64,000 bases of DNA from TMED88 sp964515335 (GTDB lineage: Bacteria > Myxococcota_A > UBA9160 > UBA4427), in contig CAZETS010000024.1 of NCBI GenBank assembly GCA_964515335.1, forward strand, positions 4,199 to 68,198. Direction: 5' to 3'. The notes under the pieces were generated by a model that was given only the letters and a program-made list of their open reading frames with translations, was not told where the DNA came from and ran no database searches. The position numbers and the translations under genes were made by a program. The number at the start of each line of letters is the position of its first letter. Position 1 is the stretch's first letter. This document shows, piece after piece, positions 19,891-28,965 of the stretch.

Positions 19891-20162
19891 GGTCGGCTCA
19901 CGTCCTCCGGGTCGGTCCTGGCCGTACTGCTCGCTCGCGGTCCCGACGGGGCACCTCTGGGTGAAGCGCGGGAGTCCTGCGTAGAGGGAGGAAAAACAAC
20001 GGAATTCCAGGTACTTTGTCAACCCGGGTGCAGCCAGGAGCCGTTTCGACCGATCAGTGGGCAGAGGGCTCGCGGGTTCGGGGGCGCGGAACGCCTCCAG
20101 CGGGCTCGGGGTCGTGATGTGTGTCGGGCGCGGAGCGCCGGCGGGGGAGGAATCAGCCCGGA

Positions 20163-21437
20163 ATGAGTCGCTTCATCGTGCACGGCGGCCGGCCGCTGGC
20201 CGGCGAGATCACCGCTGGCGGCAACAAGAACGCGATCCTGCCGATGATCGCGGCCAGTCTGCTCACCGACGAGGAGGTCGTCCTCGAGAACGTCCCGGAC
20301 CTGCGCGACGTCGCCCACATGCTGGACGTGCTCGCGCACCTCGGCGCGCGGATCGACCGGGCGCCGGGCCGGGTCGCGATCCGTGCGGCGGACGTCAAGG
20401 CGGACGAGATCCCCTACGAGCTCTGTGAGAAGACGCGCACGTCTTTTCTGTTCACGGCGCCGCTGCTGCATCGCACCGGGCGGGCACGACTGCATCCGCC
20501 GGGCGGCGATCAGATCGGCCGGCGCCGGCTCGACGCCCACTTCTACGGCCTGCGCGGCCTCGGCGCGCACGTCGACGACGAGTCGTTCGACTTCTCGCTC
20601 GACGGGCGCTTCGGCGGCGCCAACCTGTTCTTCGACGAGCCGAGCGTCACCGCCACCGAGCACATCCTGATGGCGGCCGTCGTGGCCGACGGCACCACCG
20701 TGCTGCGCAACGTGGCCAGTGAGCCGCACGTTCAGGACCTGGCGGCCCTGCTCGTCGCCATGGGGGCGCGCATCGACGGCCTATACACCGACACGCTCAG
20801 CGTCACCGGCGTCGAGCGCCTGCACGGCGCCCGCCACCGCGTGGTCTCCGATCACATCGAGGTCGGCAGCTTCCTCGCCCTGGCGGCCGCGACCGGCGGG
20901 CACATCACCATTCGCGACACCGTTCGCGGTCACTACTGGATGATCAACCGCGTGTTCGAGCGGTTCGGGATCGAGCTCGACGTCCAGAGCGACCGCATCG
21001 TCATGCCGCCCGGGCAGGCGCCGCGGATCCGGGCCGATGCCGGCGGCGCTACGCCGCGCATCGACGACGGGCCGTGGCCGCAGTTCCCGTCGGACATGAT
21101 GAGCCCGATGGTCGTGTTGGCGACGCAGAGCCACGGCACCTCGCTCTTCTTCGAGAAGATGTTCGAGAGCCGGATGTACTTCGTCGACCCGCTGATTCAG
21201 ATGGGCGCGAACATCATCGTCTGCGACCCGCACCGCGTGATCGTCAGCGGGCCGACGACGTTGCGCGGCCAGACCTTGCGCAGCCCCGACATCCGCGCCG
21301 GCATGGCGATGATGATCGCCGCGCTCTGCGCGCGCGGCCGGCCGAGTATCGTGCAGAACGCCGAGATCCTCGATCGCGGCTACGAGCGCCTCGACGAGAA
21401 GCTCGCGGCCCTCGGCGCGGACATCGTGCGCGAGTAG
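20163..21437 (+). CDS. murA: UDP-N-acetylglucosamine 1-carboxyvinyltransferase, Asp variant
   Basis: A 424-residue EPT-fold enzyme that transfers enolpyruvate from PEP to UDP-GlcNAc, the first committed step of peptidoglycan synthesis. Catalytic and substrate-binding features are kept: GGNKNAIL with Lys22, FPSDMMSP with the catalytic Asp, SPDIRAGMAMM with the Arg that holds PEP, and LDRGYERLDEKLAALGA at the end. In the flexible loop the usual PGGCAIG reads PGGDQIG, so the Cys that fosfomycin alkylates is Asp116. The same substitution is known in mycobacterial and chlamydial MurA, which are active and fosfomycin-resistant. GGGGGAGGAATCAG precedes the ATG. Confidence 0.9.
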   Translation: MSRFIVHGGRPLAGEITAGGNKNAILPMIAASLLTDEEVVLENVPDLRDVAHMLDVLAHLGARIDRAPGRVAIRAADVKADEIPYELCEKTRTSFLFTAPLLHRTGRARLHPPGGDQIGRRRLDAHFYGLRGLGAHVDDESFDFSLDGRFGGANLFFDEPSVTATEHILMAAVVADGTTVLRNVASEPHVQDLAALLVAMGARIDGLYTDTLSVTGVERLHGARHRVVSDHIEVGSFLALAAATGGHITIRDTVRGHYWMINRVFERFGIELDVQSDRIVMPPGQAPRIRADAGGATPRIDDGPWPQFPSDMMSPMVVLATQSHGTSLFFEKMFESRMYFVDPLIQMGANIIVCDPHRVIVSGPTTLRGQTLRSPDIRAGMAMMIAALCARGRPSIVQNAEILDRGYERLDEKLAALGADIVRE

Positions 21438-21562
21438 AGCCCCACGCGAATCGCTTCGCCCGCGCCGCCCGGTGCCAGCGGTGCACCGCGCTCAAGTATC
21501 GGGCCCAGGGTGGTCGATGAGACGGTCTGGGGAGTCCCGTTCGGGCTTCCGAAGGGGGGGCG

Positions 21563-22506
21563 GTGCACGCCGTGGCGAACTGCAAATCCTGCAACACCAG
21601 AATGCCGGCGTCGGCCTCGGCGTGTCCGCACTGCGGTCACCCCGTCCCGAAGCCGCGATTCATCGATTCGCTCTCGTCCGGCGAGAGAGACGCGCCCGGC
21701 GAGAGCGAGTTGCCGCTCGCCCCGCTCTCGCCGTCGAACGCGCAGGCCGACGAGTCGCTGATGGAGCCGGTGTCCGACCCGACGGGCAGCGACGCTCTCG
21801 ACGAGGTCGAGTTGCCGCTCGACGACGTGATGGCGATGGGCAGCGGCAGCAAGCCGGCCGATCGCGCGGCCGACGAGCCCGCCGCCGANNNNNNNNNNNN
21901 NNNNNNNNNNNNNNNNNNNNNNNNNNNNNNNNNNNNNNNNNNNNNNNNNNNNNNNNNNNNNNNNNNNNNNNNNNNNNNNNNNNNNNNNCGATGGGCAGCG
22001 GCAGCAAGCCGGCCGATCGCGCGGCCGACGAGCCCGCCGCCGAGCCCGCCGCCGAGCCGGAGCACGTCGCGCCCGCTTCGCAGCCTCATGAGGCCCGGGC
22101 CGGCCTGATTCCTCTGTCCGCCGAGCAGGTCAGGCACCTGATCGGCGAGCAGCCGGAGCTGCTCGAGCCGGGCCTGCGGGTGCTCGGCGAGGAAGGCCGG
22201 CGCCAGCTCGGCGCAGCGGGAGGCGCAGACCTCGGCGAGATCGACTGGCTGGCGCGTAGTGACGGCGGCGACTGGGTGGTGGTGGTGGTCGCCGAGGGCA
22301 GCCCCGGACCCTCCCTGCTGTCGGACGTGCTTCGTGCGGTCGGCTGGGTGGGGAAGCACCTCTGCGACGACGGTGATGCCGCCCGGGGAATCGTGCTGAT
22401 CGAGTCGCTCGACGAAGAGTTCGGCTACGCGGCGTCGGCCGTGGGCGAAACAGTGTCGTTTCGCAGCTGGCGGGCATCCGTTGCGTTCGAGCCCATCGAG
22501 GCTTGA
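21563..22506 (+). CDS. Zinc-ribbon protein with NucS-like domain, interrupted by an assembly gap
   Basis: One gene split by 100 N. The N-terminus has a double-CxxC zinc ribbon (CKSCNTRM and CPHCGHPVPKP), then an acidic, low-complexity linker. After the gap in the shifted frame comes a domain with LIGEQPELLEPGLRVLGEEG, GEIDWLARSDGGDWVVVV and later helices. This resembles the NucS/DUF91 PD-(D/E)XK nuclease core, but the ElK motif expected after the last strand is VVAEG here, so nuclease activity is doubtful. Collapsing an identical 55-bp repeat at the gap edges restores one frame of 262 residues. GAAGGGGGG precedes the GTG start; GTG at 21572 is an alternative. Confidence 0.6.
21834..22043. repeat. 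100-N gap flanked by identical 55-bp ends
   Basis: The N run covers 21889-21988. The 55 bases ending at the gap (21834-21888) and the 55 bases starting after it (21989-22043) are identical, and both copies stop exactly at the N edge. This is what two contigs sharing a k-mer overlap look like when a scaffolder joins them with a fixed spacer. The real gap is then probably negative (no missing DNA), although a true tandem repeat cannot be excluded. Confidence 0.85.
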
Positions 22507-22752
22507 TGGCCCCAAGGGGAAGAGACTCGTCGCCGCACGGTTCCGGACGGCGGCGATCTGCCTCGATTCGTCTACGCCAGGCCGCGTACCGCCGGACTTC
22601 GTGAAGCCCGGTCGGTTCGGGTGGTATGCTTGGCGCTGGCTCGGGGGGGCCACCTGTTCCGGGTCAGGCAGCCGATGAGAGGCGGCGGATCGCAAGGCCG
22701 GGCCGGGACCGGAGCTAGCTTGGCGAAGAGGACGACGGCGGCCGTCCAGGTG

Positions 22753-25700
22753 ATGGAGTCGTCCGCGACGAGTCCCAGAGTGCGGGTCGGACGGGCGTCC
22801 CTCGGTGGTCTGCTCGCCGTGGCACTGCTGTGCGGCGCGGTCGGGTCGAGCCCCGCCGAAGCCCTGCCGAACGAACACGCCGGCATCGAGCTGGTCTTCA
22901 TCCCGCTGGCCCCGGTCGTTCGGTCCGGCACCTGGCGGTCGTCGCCCGAGGCGGTGCGGCTGGGCCTGTCTCCGATGCGCTCGCCCCTCGAAGACGAGGC
23001 CGAGCGAGCGGCCCGGGTGGACGCGGTCTTCGGCGCCGTGCGGGACGACGACCCGGCGAGGCGTGAGGCGGCCCTCGACGCCGCCCGTCTCTTCGAGTCC
23101 GCGGGCGACGTCGAGGCCGCGCGCTTCGCGTATCTGCGCGCCATCGCGAACGGGGACGACGACCCGGCGACGTTCCGGGCGCTCGGGCGCGTGGCCCTCG
23201 CCACCGGCGACGGCGTGCTCGCCGAGGCCGCTCAGCTCGGCGCCCTCGAGCGACTCGCTTCGGTGAGCGACCCGATCCTGTTCGTGGAGCTGCGGGCGAA
23301 GATCCACCGCGATCTGGTCGTCGTGTATCGGCTGGATGGGCGCGCCCGCGACGCGGCCCTCGCCCTCGACGGCGCCGAGGGGCTCGCGCCCATGGACCGC
23401 ACCACCGCCCACTGGCTTGCGCGCCAGCGCTTCCCGCTCTCGCTCGTGCCGCCGCCATTCCCGGGTGCGCCCACGCCCGACTGGCCCGAACCGTCGCGGG
23501 AGTCCTGGTGGGCGATGACGTCGAGACTGGCCGGCGGAGCCTGGGATGCCGTGCCCGAGCCGCTGCGGGTGCGTGTGGCCGCCGCCACCGCGTGGTTGGT
23601 GGACGACAGCCACCGGCGTACGGTCGTCACGGTGGCGATCGGGCTGATGGCTTTCGCTCTGCTGATGCGATTGATCCGGCAGCGCGGCGACCTGATCGTG
23701 ACGGTCGCGTACCCGGACGAGCTACGCGGCGTGTTCCGCATCCGGGTGTCGAGCGTTCGCGCGCGCCCGCGCAGGCCGTCGGAGAGCTGGCAGGCCGAAG
23801 TCCGCAAGGGCGGCGTGTCGACCCGTTACGAGCGGCATCTCGTCAACCGTGAGACCCAGTTCAATCGCCTGCTCACGCGGCGCTACGCGGTGACGGTGGA
23901 GGGCGTGCTGCTCGACCCCGAGACCGAGGAGTTGCTCGGCGACTTCTCCGAGTGCAAGGAGGTGCGGCTGCGGCACCGCCGCACCGTTCGCCTCGAGTTC
24001 GACGCGCAGCCCGACGCCTGTCCGGTGGACGTCGACGTGTTCTGGCACGACAAGCCGGCCGAGGACGTGGCGGTGGTGGCCGTCGACCAGCCCGAGTCGC
24101 TGGTGCGATCACCCGAGCACCGCGTACGGCTCGGCCTCGACCTCGGGCGGCATCGGCTGGTGGTGGGCGCCGGCGATCGGGTGGTCGAGCGCGAGATAGA
24201 CGTGCGCTCGTACCGGCCGACGCGAGTCAAGATGGACCTCGCCGGCGCCGAGGTGGTCTTCAAGGGCTGCCCGCCGGCCGTGAACCCGTATCTGCGCGGC
24301 GAGATCGAGGAGGTCGCCCACGCCCTCGAGCGCGACGGTCAGGCGGTGCTCGCCTACCGGATGCTGGCGCGGCACCACGCCGAGTGCGACGACCCGAGCC
24401 GCGCCGCCGACTTCTACGAGTCGGCCGGAGACACCCGTCAGGCCGCGCAGATCCGCGCAGAGATCGGCGAGTTCGTGCGCTCGGCGCGGCTGTACGGACA
24501 GGCCGGGCGGCCGCGCGAGGCCGCCGAGATGTGGCGGCGGGCCGGCAGCCTGGTGGAGGCCGGCCAGGCCTACGAGCGCGCGGAGGATCTCGAGGCGGCG
24601 GTCGAGTGCTACCGCGAAGCCAACGCGGTCGACAGCTGGATCGCCGTGCTCGAGCGGCGCGGGCGCATCTTCGAGGCGGCCAAGCTCGCCCTCGACGCCG
24701 ATCAGCGGCCGCGTGCGATCCGCCTCCTGCAGGTGATCCCGCCCGACGATCCCGACTTCACCGAGGCCAGCTGGCTGCTCGTCGGAGTATTCGAGCGCGA
24801 GCTGCACTTCGATCTCGCCGCCCAGAAGCTCGAGCAGCACATCGCGAGCCACCCCGCCCGCGGCGCACCGGCGGACCGCTACGCGAAGCTCGCCGAGCTG
24901 CACGAGGGCGCCGGCCACATCGAGCGCGCGCTCGACGTGCTCGACGACCTGCGCCGTCGCGAGCCCACGTATCCCAACATCGCGTCTCGCATCGAGTCCC
25001 TCAAGAAGCAACGCAGCGCCGACCGCTTCGCGCAGACTACGGGTCTGGGCGCGGAAGCCACCGACGCGCCGACCGCCTTCGTGGCCGACCAGCGCTACGA
25101 GATCCAGGGCGAGCTCGGCCGCGGCGGCATGGGGGTGGTCTTCGAGGCGCGCGACCGTCGGCTCGACCGGACCGTGGCGCTCAAGCGCCTGCCCGAGGAC
25201 CTGCGGCGCCACCACCCGCGGGCCGTGCAGCTCTTCCTGCGCGAGGCCCAGGCCGCGGCGCGACTCAACCATCCGAACATCGTCACCGTCCACGACACCG
25301 ACCAGGAGGACGGACACTTCTTCATCACCATGGAGCTGCTCGACGGAGAGCCGTTCAACCGCATCCTGCGCCAGCGAGGCCGGCTGTCGGTGGCGCAGAC
25401 CATCACGGTGGGCCTGCAGGTGGCCTCGGCCCTCGAGTACGCCCACGGCCAGGGCGTGGTCCACCGCGACGTGAAGACCGCGAACCTCTTCCTCACCACC
25501 GAGAACGTCGTGAAGGTGATGGACTTCGGGCTCGCCAAGATGTTCGAGGAGGTGCGCGGCGGCACCACGGTGATCAGCGGCACGCCGTACTACATGTCGC
25601 CCGAGCAGATCCTCGGCGCCTCCGTCGATCAGCGGAGCGATCTCTACTCGCTCGGCGTCACGCTCTTCGAGCTGTCGACGGGGCGAGTGCCGTTCGCGCA

Positions 25701-25914
25701 GGGCGACATCGCGTATCACCACCGCCACACGCCACCGCCGGATCCGCGTGCCATCCGGCCCGACATGCCGGCGGCCTTCGCGAGGCTCTTGCTCCAGCTG
25801 CTCGAGAAGGACGTCGATGCGCGGGTGGGGAGCGCGAGCGAGCTGACGACCCGGCTCCGTGCGCTCCAACGCGATCTGCGTCCACCGCCTTCATCGCCGT
25901 CCGCCACGGCATGA
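22753..25914 (+). CDS. Multidomain Ser/Thr kinase with C-terminal catalytic domain
   Basis: A 1053-residue protein. A probable signal peptide (RASLGGLLAVALLCGAVG then SSPAEA) opens an extracytoplasmic helical region with TPR character. One membrane helix lies near 288-306 (TVVTVAIGLMAFALLMRLI). Beta-rich segments follow, then about 250 residues of TPR-like helices (AADFYESAGDTRQAAQIRAE, AAEMWRRAGSLVEAGQAYER), then the kinase at about 782-1045: GRGGMGVVFEA, VALKRLP, HRDVKTANL with Asp906, MDFGLAKM and GTPYYMSPEQ. Most bacterial kinases have the catalytic domain first, so this order is reversed. The start is uncertain; ATG at 22675 is an alternative. Confidence 0.85.
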   Translation: MESSATSPRVRVGRASLGGLLAVALLCGAVGSSPAEALPNEHAGIELVFIPLAPVVRSGTWRSSPEAVRLGLSPMRSPLEDEAERAARVDAVFGAVRDDDPARREAALDAARLFESAGDVEAARFAYLRAIANGDDDPATFRALGRVALATGDGVLAEAAQLGALERLASVSDPILFVELRAKIHRDLVVVYRLDGRARDAALALDGAEGLAPMDRTTAHWLARQRFPLSLVPPPFPGAPTPDWPEPSRESWWAMTSRLAGGAWDAVPEPLRVRVAAATAWLVDDSHRRTVVTVAIGLMAFALLMRLIRQRGDLIVTVAYPDELRGVFRIRVSSVRARPRRPSESWQAEVRKGGVSTRYERHLVNRETQFNRLLTRRYAVTVEGVLLDPETEELLGDFSECKEVRLRHRRTVRLEFDAQPDACPVDVDVFWHDKPAEDVAVVAVDQPESLVRSPEHRVRLGLDLGRHRLVVGAGDRVVEREIDVRSYRPTRVKMDLAGAEVVFKGCPPAVNPYLRGEIEEVAHALERDGQAVLAYRMLARHHAECDDPSRAADFYESAGDTRQAAQIRAEIGEFVRSARLYGQAGRPREAAEMWRRAGSLVEAGQAYERAEDLEAAVECYREANAVDSWIAVLERRGRIFEAAKLALDADQRPRAIRLLQVIPPDDPDFTEASWLLVGVFERELHFDLAAQKLEQHIASHPARGAPADRYAKLAELHEGAGHIERALDVLDDLRRREPTYPNIASRIESLKKQRSADRFAQTTGLGAEATDAPTAFVADQRYEIQGELGRGGMGVVFEARDRRLDRTVALKRLPEDLRRHHPRAVQLFLREAQAAARLNHPNIVTVHDTDQEDGHFFITMELLDGEPFNRILRQRGRLSVAQTITVGLQVASALEYAHGQGVVHRDVKTANLFLTTENVVKVMDFGLAKMFEEVRGGTTVISGTPYYMSPEQILGASVDQRSDLYSLGVTLFELSTGRVPFAQGDIAYHHRHTPPPDPRAIRPDMPAAFARLLLQLLEKDVDARVGSASELTTRLRALQRDLRPPPSSPSATA

Positions 25915-25950
25915 CGAACGTCGCCTCGTGCGACGATCAAGGAGTCACCC

Positions 25951-26706
25951 TTGCAGCAGCAGCCGCAGAAGAAGAACGAACTCGCGAGCGCACTGGTGAT
26001 CGGCTCGGTGATGCTGGCGGTGTCGCTGCTCGGGGCGAGCTGGTTCGTCGCGCAGGCGGTCGACCGGGCGTCGGGTCGGCTCGCGCTCGTCACCGTCGAG
26101 GTCGGCGACCTGGCGGGCGTGGGCGCCGAGGAGGGCGGCCGACCGGCGCCGGCGCAGCGGCAGGCCCGGCCCGATCCCGCGAAGCGTTACGAGATCGATC
26201 TCGGCCGGTCGCCCGCGCGCGGCGGAGATAAAGCAGCGGTGACGATCGTCGAGTGGTCGGACTTCCAGTGCCCCTTCTGCTCGCGGGTGTGGCCGACCCT
26301 CGCGCGCATCGAGAAGGACTACGGGGACGACGTGCGCATCGTCTTCAAGCACATGCCGCTGCCGATGCACACCAAGGCCCCGGCTGCCCACGCCGCCGCC
26401 GAGGCCGCGCACCGGCAGGGCCGCTTCTGGGAGATGCACGACCGGATCTTCGCCGCGCCGTCGAGCATGAATGGCGAGCAGTTCGGGATCTGGGCCCGGG
26501 AGATCGGGCTGGACGTCGAGCGCTTCCAGCGCGACGTGGCGTCGGCCGACGTCAAGGCGTCGATCGACGCCGACATGTCGCAGGCCTCGAAGCTCGGGGT
26601 CGCCGGGACGCCGTCGTTCTTCATCAACGGCCGCTTCCTGTCCGGCGCGCAGCCCTACGAGTCGTTCAAGCGCATGATCGACGAGGAGCTCCGCAAGGCG
26701 TCCTGA
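25951..26706 (+). CDS. Membrane-anchored DsbA-family thiol oxidoreductase
   Basis: A 251-residue protein with one N-terminal membrane helix (ASALVIGSVMLAVSLLGASW), a linker, and a thioredoxin-fold DsbA domain. The active site is C107-P-F-C110 in SDFQCPFCSRVWP, and the cis-Pro loop is GVAGTPSFFINGRFL. FWEMHDRIFA and DVERFQRDVAS are typical of the BdbD/DsbA-like helical insert. It probably makes or shuffles disulfides in the periplasm. AAGGAG sits 6 bp before a TTG start, the only well-placed one. It begins 36 bp after the kinase gene. Confidence 0.9.
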   Translation: MQQQPQKKNELASALVIGSVMLAVSLLGASWFVAQAVDRASGRLALVTVEVGDLAGVGAEEGGRPAPAQRQARPDPAKRYEIDLGRSPARGGDKAAVTIVEWSDFQCPFCSRVWPTLARIEKDYGDDVRIVFKHMPLPMHTKAPAAHAAAEAAHRQGRFWEMHDRIFAAPSSMNGEQFGIWAREIGLDVERFQRDVASADVKASIDADMSQASKLGVAGTPSFFINGRFLSGAQPYESFKRMIDEELRKAS

Positions 26707-26741
26707 CCGGACGGGCCGGATCGGGGCTAGGCTCTGAGTCG

Positions 26742-27503
26742 ATGGCGATTCGCGCGGTAGTCTTCGATCTCTTCGATACGCTCGTCGACCTGTTCGCGGA
26801 GAGCACGCCCCGTGCCGAGTGGGCGGGCCGGGTCGTCCCCCAGAGCGTCGTCGACCTGCACGGCCACGTCAGCCGGCACCACGAGATCGCGCCCGAGGAC
26901 TTTCTCGGCCACATGCGCGACGTCGACCGGGAGCTGCGCGCGAGCCACTACGCGAAGGGGCTCGAGGTGCCGAGCGACCTGCGCTTCGGCAACCTCGTCG
27001 ACCGCCTCGGCATCGACTCCCCCGATCTGCGCGAGACGCTCGTCGATACCCACATGGGGGCGCTCGAGGCGCAGGTCGGTGTGCTCGATCACCACGTGAG
27101 CGTGATCGCCGAGCTCGGTCGACGAGCGCGCGTGGCCGTTTGCTCGAACTTCAGCCACTCGCCCACGGCGCTGCGTGTGCTCGCCGAGAGCGAGCTCGAC
27201 GAACACCTGCACGCCGTCGTGATCTCCGAGGACGTGGGCATCCGCAAGCCGCGCCCGGAGATCTTCGAGGCCGTCCTCGAGGCGCTCGGCACCGCGCCCG
27301 AGGAGACATTGCACGTCGGCGACAACCTCGACGCCGACGTTCGGGGCGCCGCCGCGCTCGGCGCGCGTACGGCCTGGATCACGCGGCGCGTGGCCGATCC
27401 CGAGCGGGCGCTCGCCGAGTTCGACGGTCCGGAGCCGGACTGGCGGATCGCCGATCTCGCGGAGCTGCTCGAGATCGTCCCAGACACCTCGCAGCCCGCG
27501 TGA
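26742..27503 (+). CDS. HAD-superfamily hydrolase
   Basis: A 253-residue HAD phosphatase-like enzyme. Motif I is VVFDLFDTLVD with the nucleophile Asp and general-acid Asp, motif II Ser lies in AVCSNFSHS, motif III Lys in GIRKPRPEIFE and motif IV in HVGDNLDADVRGAAALG. The helical cap between motifs I and II is about 100 residues (type C1). The substrate is unknown. The stop overlaps the rsmE start by 3 bp, so expression of the two is probably coupled. Confidence 0.9.
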   Translation: MAIRAVVFDLFDTLVDLFAESTPRAEWAGRVVPQSVVDLHGHVSRHHEIAPEDFLGHMRDVDRELRASHYAKGLEVPSDLRFGNLVDRLGIDSPDLRETLVDTHMGALEAQVGVLDHHVSVIAELGRRARVAVCSNFSHSPTALRVLAESELDEHLHAVVISEDVGIRKPRPEIFEAVLEALGTAPEETLHVGDNLDADVRGAAALGARTAWITRRVADPERALAEFDGPEPDWRIADLAELLEIVPDTSQPA

Positions 27504-28210
27504 ACCTCGTCCTCCTCGAGCCCGAGGACTTCGTCGGTGAGACGCGGGCGCGACTCTCGGCGCGCCACCACGCGCACGTGACACGGGTGCTGCGGGCGGA
27601 CGTCGGTGACGAGATCGTCGTGGGCCGGGTGGGCGGAGCCGTCGGCCGCGGCAGGGTCGTGGCGGGCGCGGACGGCGCGCTGCTGCTCGACGTCGAGCTC
27701 GACCGCCCGCCGCCGCCGCCGATGCCGGTCACGCTGGTGCTCGCCCTGCCGCGGCCGCCCGTGCTGCGGCGCGTGCTCTCGGGCGTCACCGCGATGGGCG
27801 TGAAGCAAATCGTGCTGCTCGGAGCGCGGGCGGTCGAGAAGAGCTTCTGGCAGAGCCACGCACTTCGCGCCGAGGCCGTGCGCGAGCAGCTGGTGCTTGG
27901 CCTCGAGCAGGCCCGCGACACGGTGCTGCCCGAGGTGTTGCCGCGCCGGCGCTTCCGTCCGTTCGTCGAGGACGAGCTGCCCGCGTTGCTCGAGGGAGCC
28001 GCGGGCTTCGTCGCGCACCCCGCGCCCCGAACCGCTCCGGCCGGGTCCGTCGAAGAGCCTGCGCTACTCGCGGTCGGCCCGGAGGGCGGTTGGAGCGATC
28101 ACGAGCTCGAGCTGCTCGTGGCGGCGGGGCTCGCCCCGCTCGGGCTCGGCGAGCGGCCACTGCGCGTCGAGACTGCTGTGCCGGCCCTGCTCGCTCGCTT
28201 CGTCCGATAG
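27500..28210 (+). CDS. rsmE: 16S rRNA (uracil1498-N3)-methyltransferase
   Basis: A 236-residue SPOUT methyltransferase. N-terminal PUA-like part with RHHAHVTRVLRADVGDEI, then the knotted SAM-binding domain with LLAVGPEGGWSDHELELL and LGLGERPLRVETAVPALL. It methylates N3 of U1498 in 16S rRNA. GTG at 27500 overlaps the HAD stop. The 3-prime end is overlapped by 147 bp of an opposing gene. Confidence 0.93.
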   Translation: MNLVLLEPEDFVGETRARLSARHHAHVTRVLRADVGDEIVVGRVGGAVGRGRVVAGADGALLLDVELDRPPPPPMPVTLVLALPRPPVLRRVLSGVTAMGVKQIVLLGARAVEKSFWQSHALRAEAVREQLVLGLEQARDTVLPEVLPRRRFRPFVEDELPALLEGAAGFVAHPAPRTAPAGSVEEPALLAVGPEGGWSDHELELLVAAGLAPLGLGERPLRVETAVPALLARFVR

Positions 28211-28786
28211 GCGCGCCGACTCGTGGCCGGGCCCCTGACGGGGGTCGACGCCCGAAGCGATCAACGCGAAGTGGTAGAGGATGAGCAGCGAGTAGATGCC
28301 CGCGAGCGACCACAAGCCGATGCGTGCCAGCGGGAAGTTCTTGTGCACGACGAGCAGCAGCAACCACAGGCCGACCACGAGGCACTTCTGCGCCAGGAAG
28401 GCGCCGTCGCCGATCTCGAGCAGCCACGCCATCACCGGGTTGCCCTCGGCGCCGCCGCGCCGCAGCCAGATCAACGTGAAGAGCGCGTCGAAGATGTTCA
28501 GCAGCAGGATCGAGAGGACGAGCAGCACGTCGCGGCGCGTGAACCGGTCGACGTAGATGTACTCGCGCTCGCCGGCGCGGCGTCCCTGCCGGCGCCGGCG
28601 GCGCCCCGTGAAGGCGCTCCAGAACGGCGTCGGCTCCTGGCGGCGGTCGGTCGCGACGCGGCACTCGACGTAGGGCCAGGCGCCGCGGTCAGTGGCGGCC
28701 CGGCAGGCGTCTGCGTCGGAGCCCGGGGGCGAGCCGTCCTGGCCAGTGCTGCGGGGCGGCTGCCCCCCCGAGTCGTTCTGCGTCAA
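28064..28786 (-). CDS. DUF5658-like membrane protein
   Basis: A 240-residue protein. The first 75 residues are polar and end in an Arg-rich patch (FTGRRRRRQGRR). Four membrane helices follow, with DVLLVLSILLLNIFDALFTL, GGAEGNPVMAWLLEIGDGAF and KCLVVGLWLLLLVVHK, the pattern of DUF5658 (Asp-Ala in helix one and E-x-NPvM in the loop). Function is unknown. The last 49 codons lie antisense to the end of rsmE and have low-complexity charged content, so the natural C-terminus may be functionally dispensable. The start is TTG, with GGAG about 10 bp ahead. Confidence 0.6.
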   Translation of the reverse strand: MTQNDSGGQPPRSTGQDGSPPGSDADACRAATDRGAWPYVECRVATDRRQEPTPFWSAFTGRRRRRQGRRAGEREYIYVDRFTRRDVLLVLSILLLNIFDALFTLIWLRRGGAEGNPVMAWLLEIGDGAFLAQKCLVVGLWLLLLVVHKNFPLARIGLWSLAGIYSLLILYHFALIASGVDPRQGPGHESARLSDEASEQGRHSSLDAQWPLAEPERGEPRRHEQLELVIAPTALRADRE

Positions 28787-28965
28787 AGCGGCCGGCTCCA
28801 GAGCGATCCGCGCCGCGTTGCGCAGCGGGACCCGAAGGCGGGGCCGCTGCTCGGCAGCAGCCCCGCACCCCGATGCCTATCGGTCGCTCCGTCGCCTGGC
28901 CGAAGCCGGTCGCCGTGCCGAGCGGCACTCGACCGGCAGCCCGCCGGCAGCTTCGATGCGAATTC

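Noticed and set aside
21660..22007. Frameshift or pseudogene at the N run
   Set aside because: The frame change is explained by the fixed 100-base spacer and duplicated 55-bp overlap; the collapsed sequence keeps one frame.
24109..25869. Long minus-strand open frame opposite the large kinase
   Set aside because: It has His/Glu/Val/Leu-rich shadow composition, and the plus strand encodes clear kinase motifs throughout.
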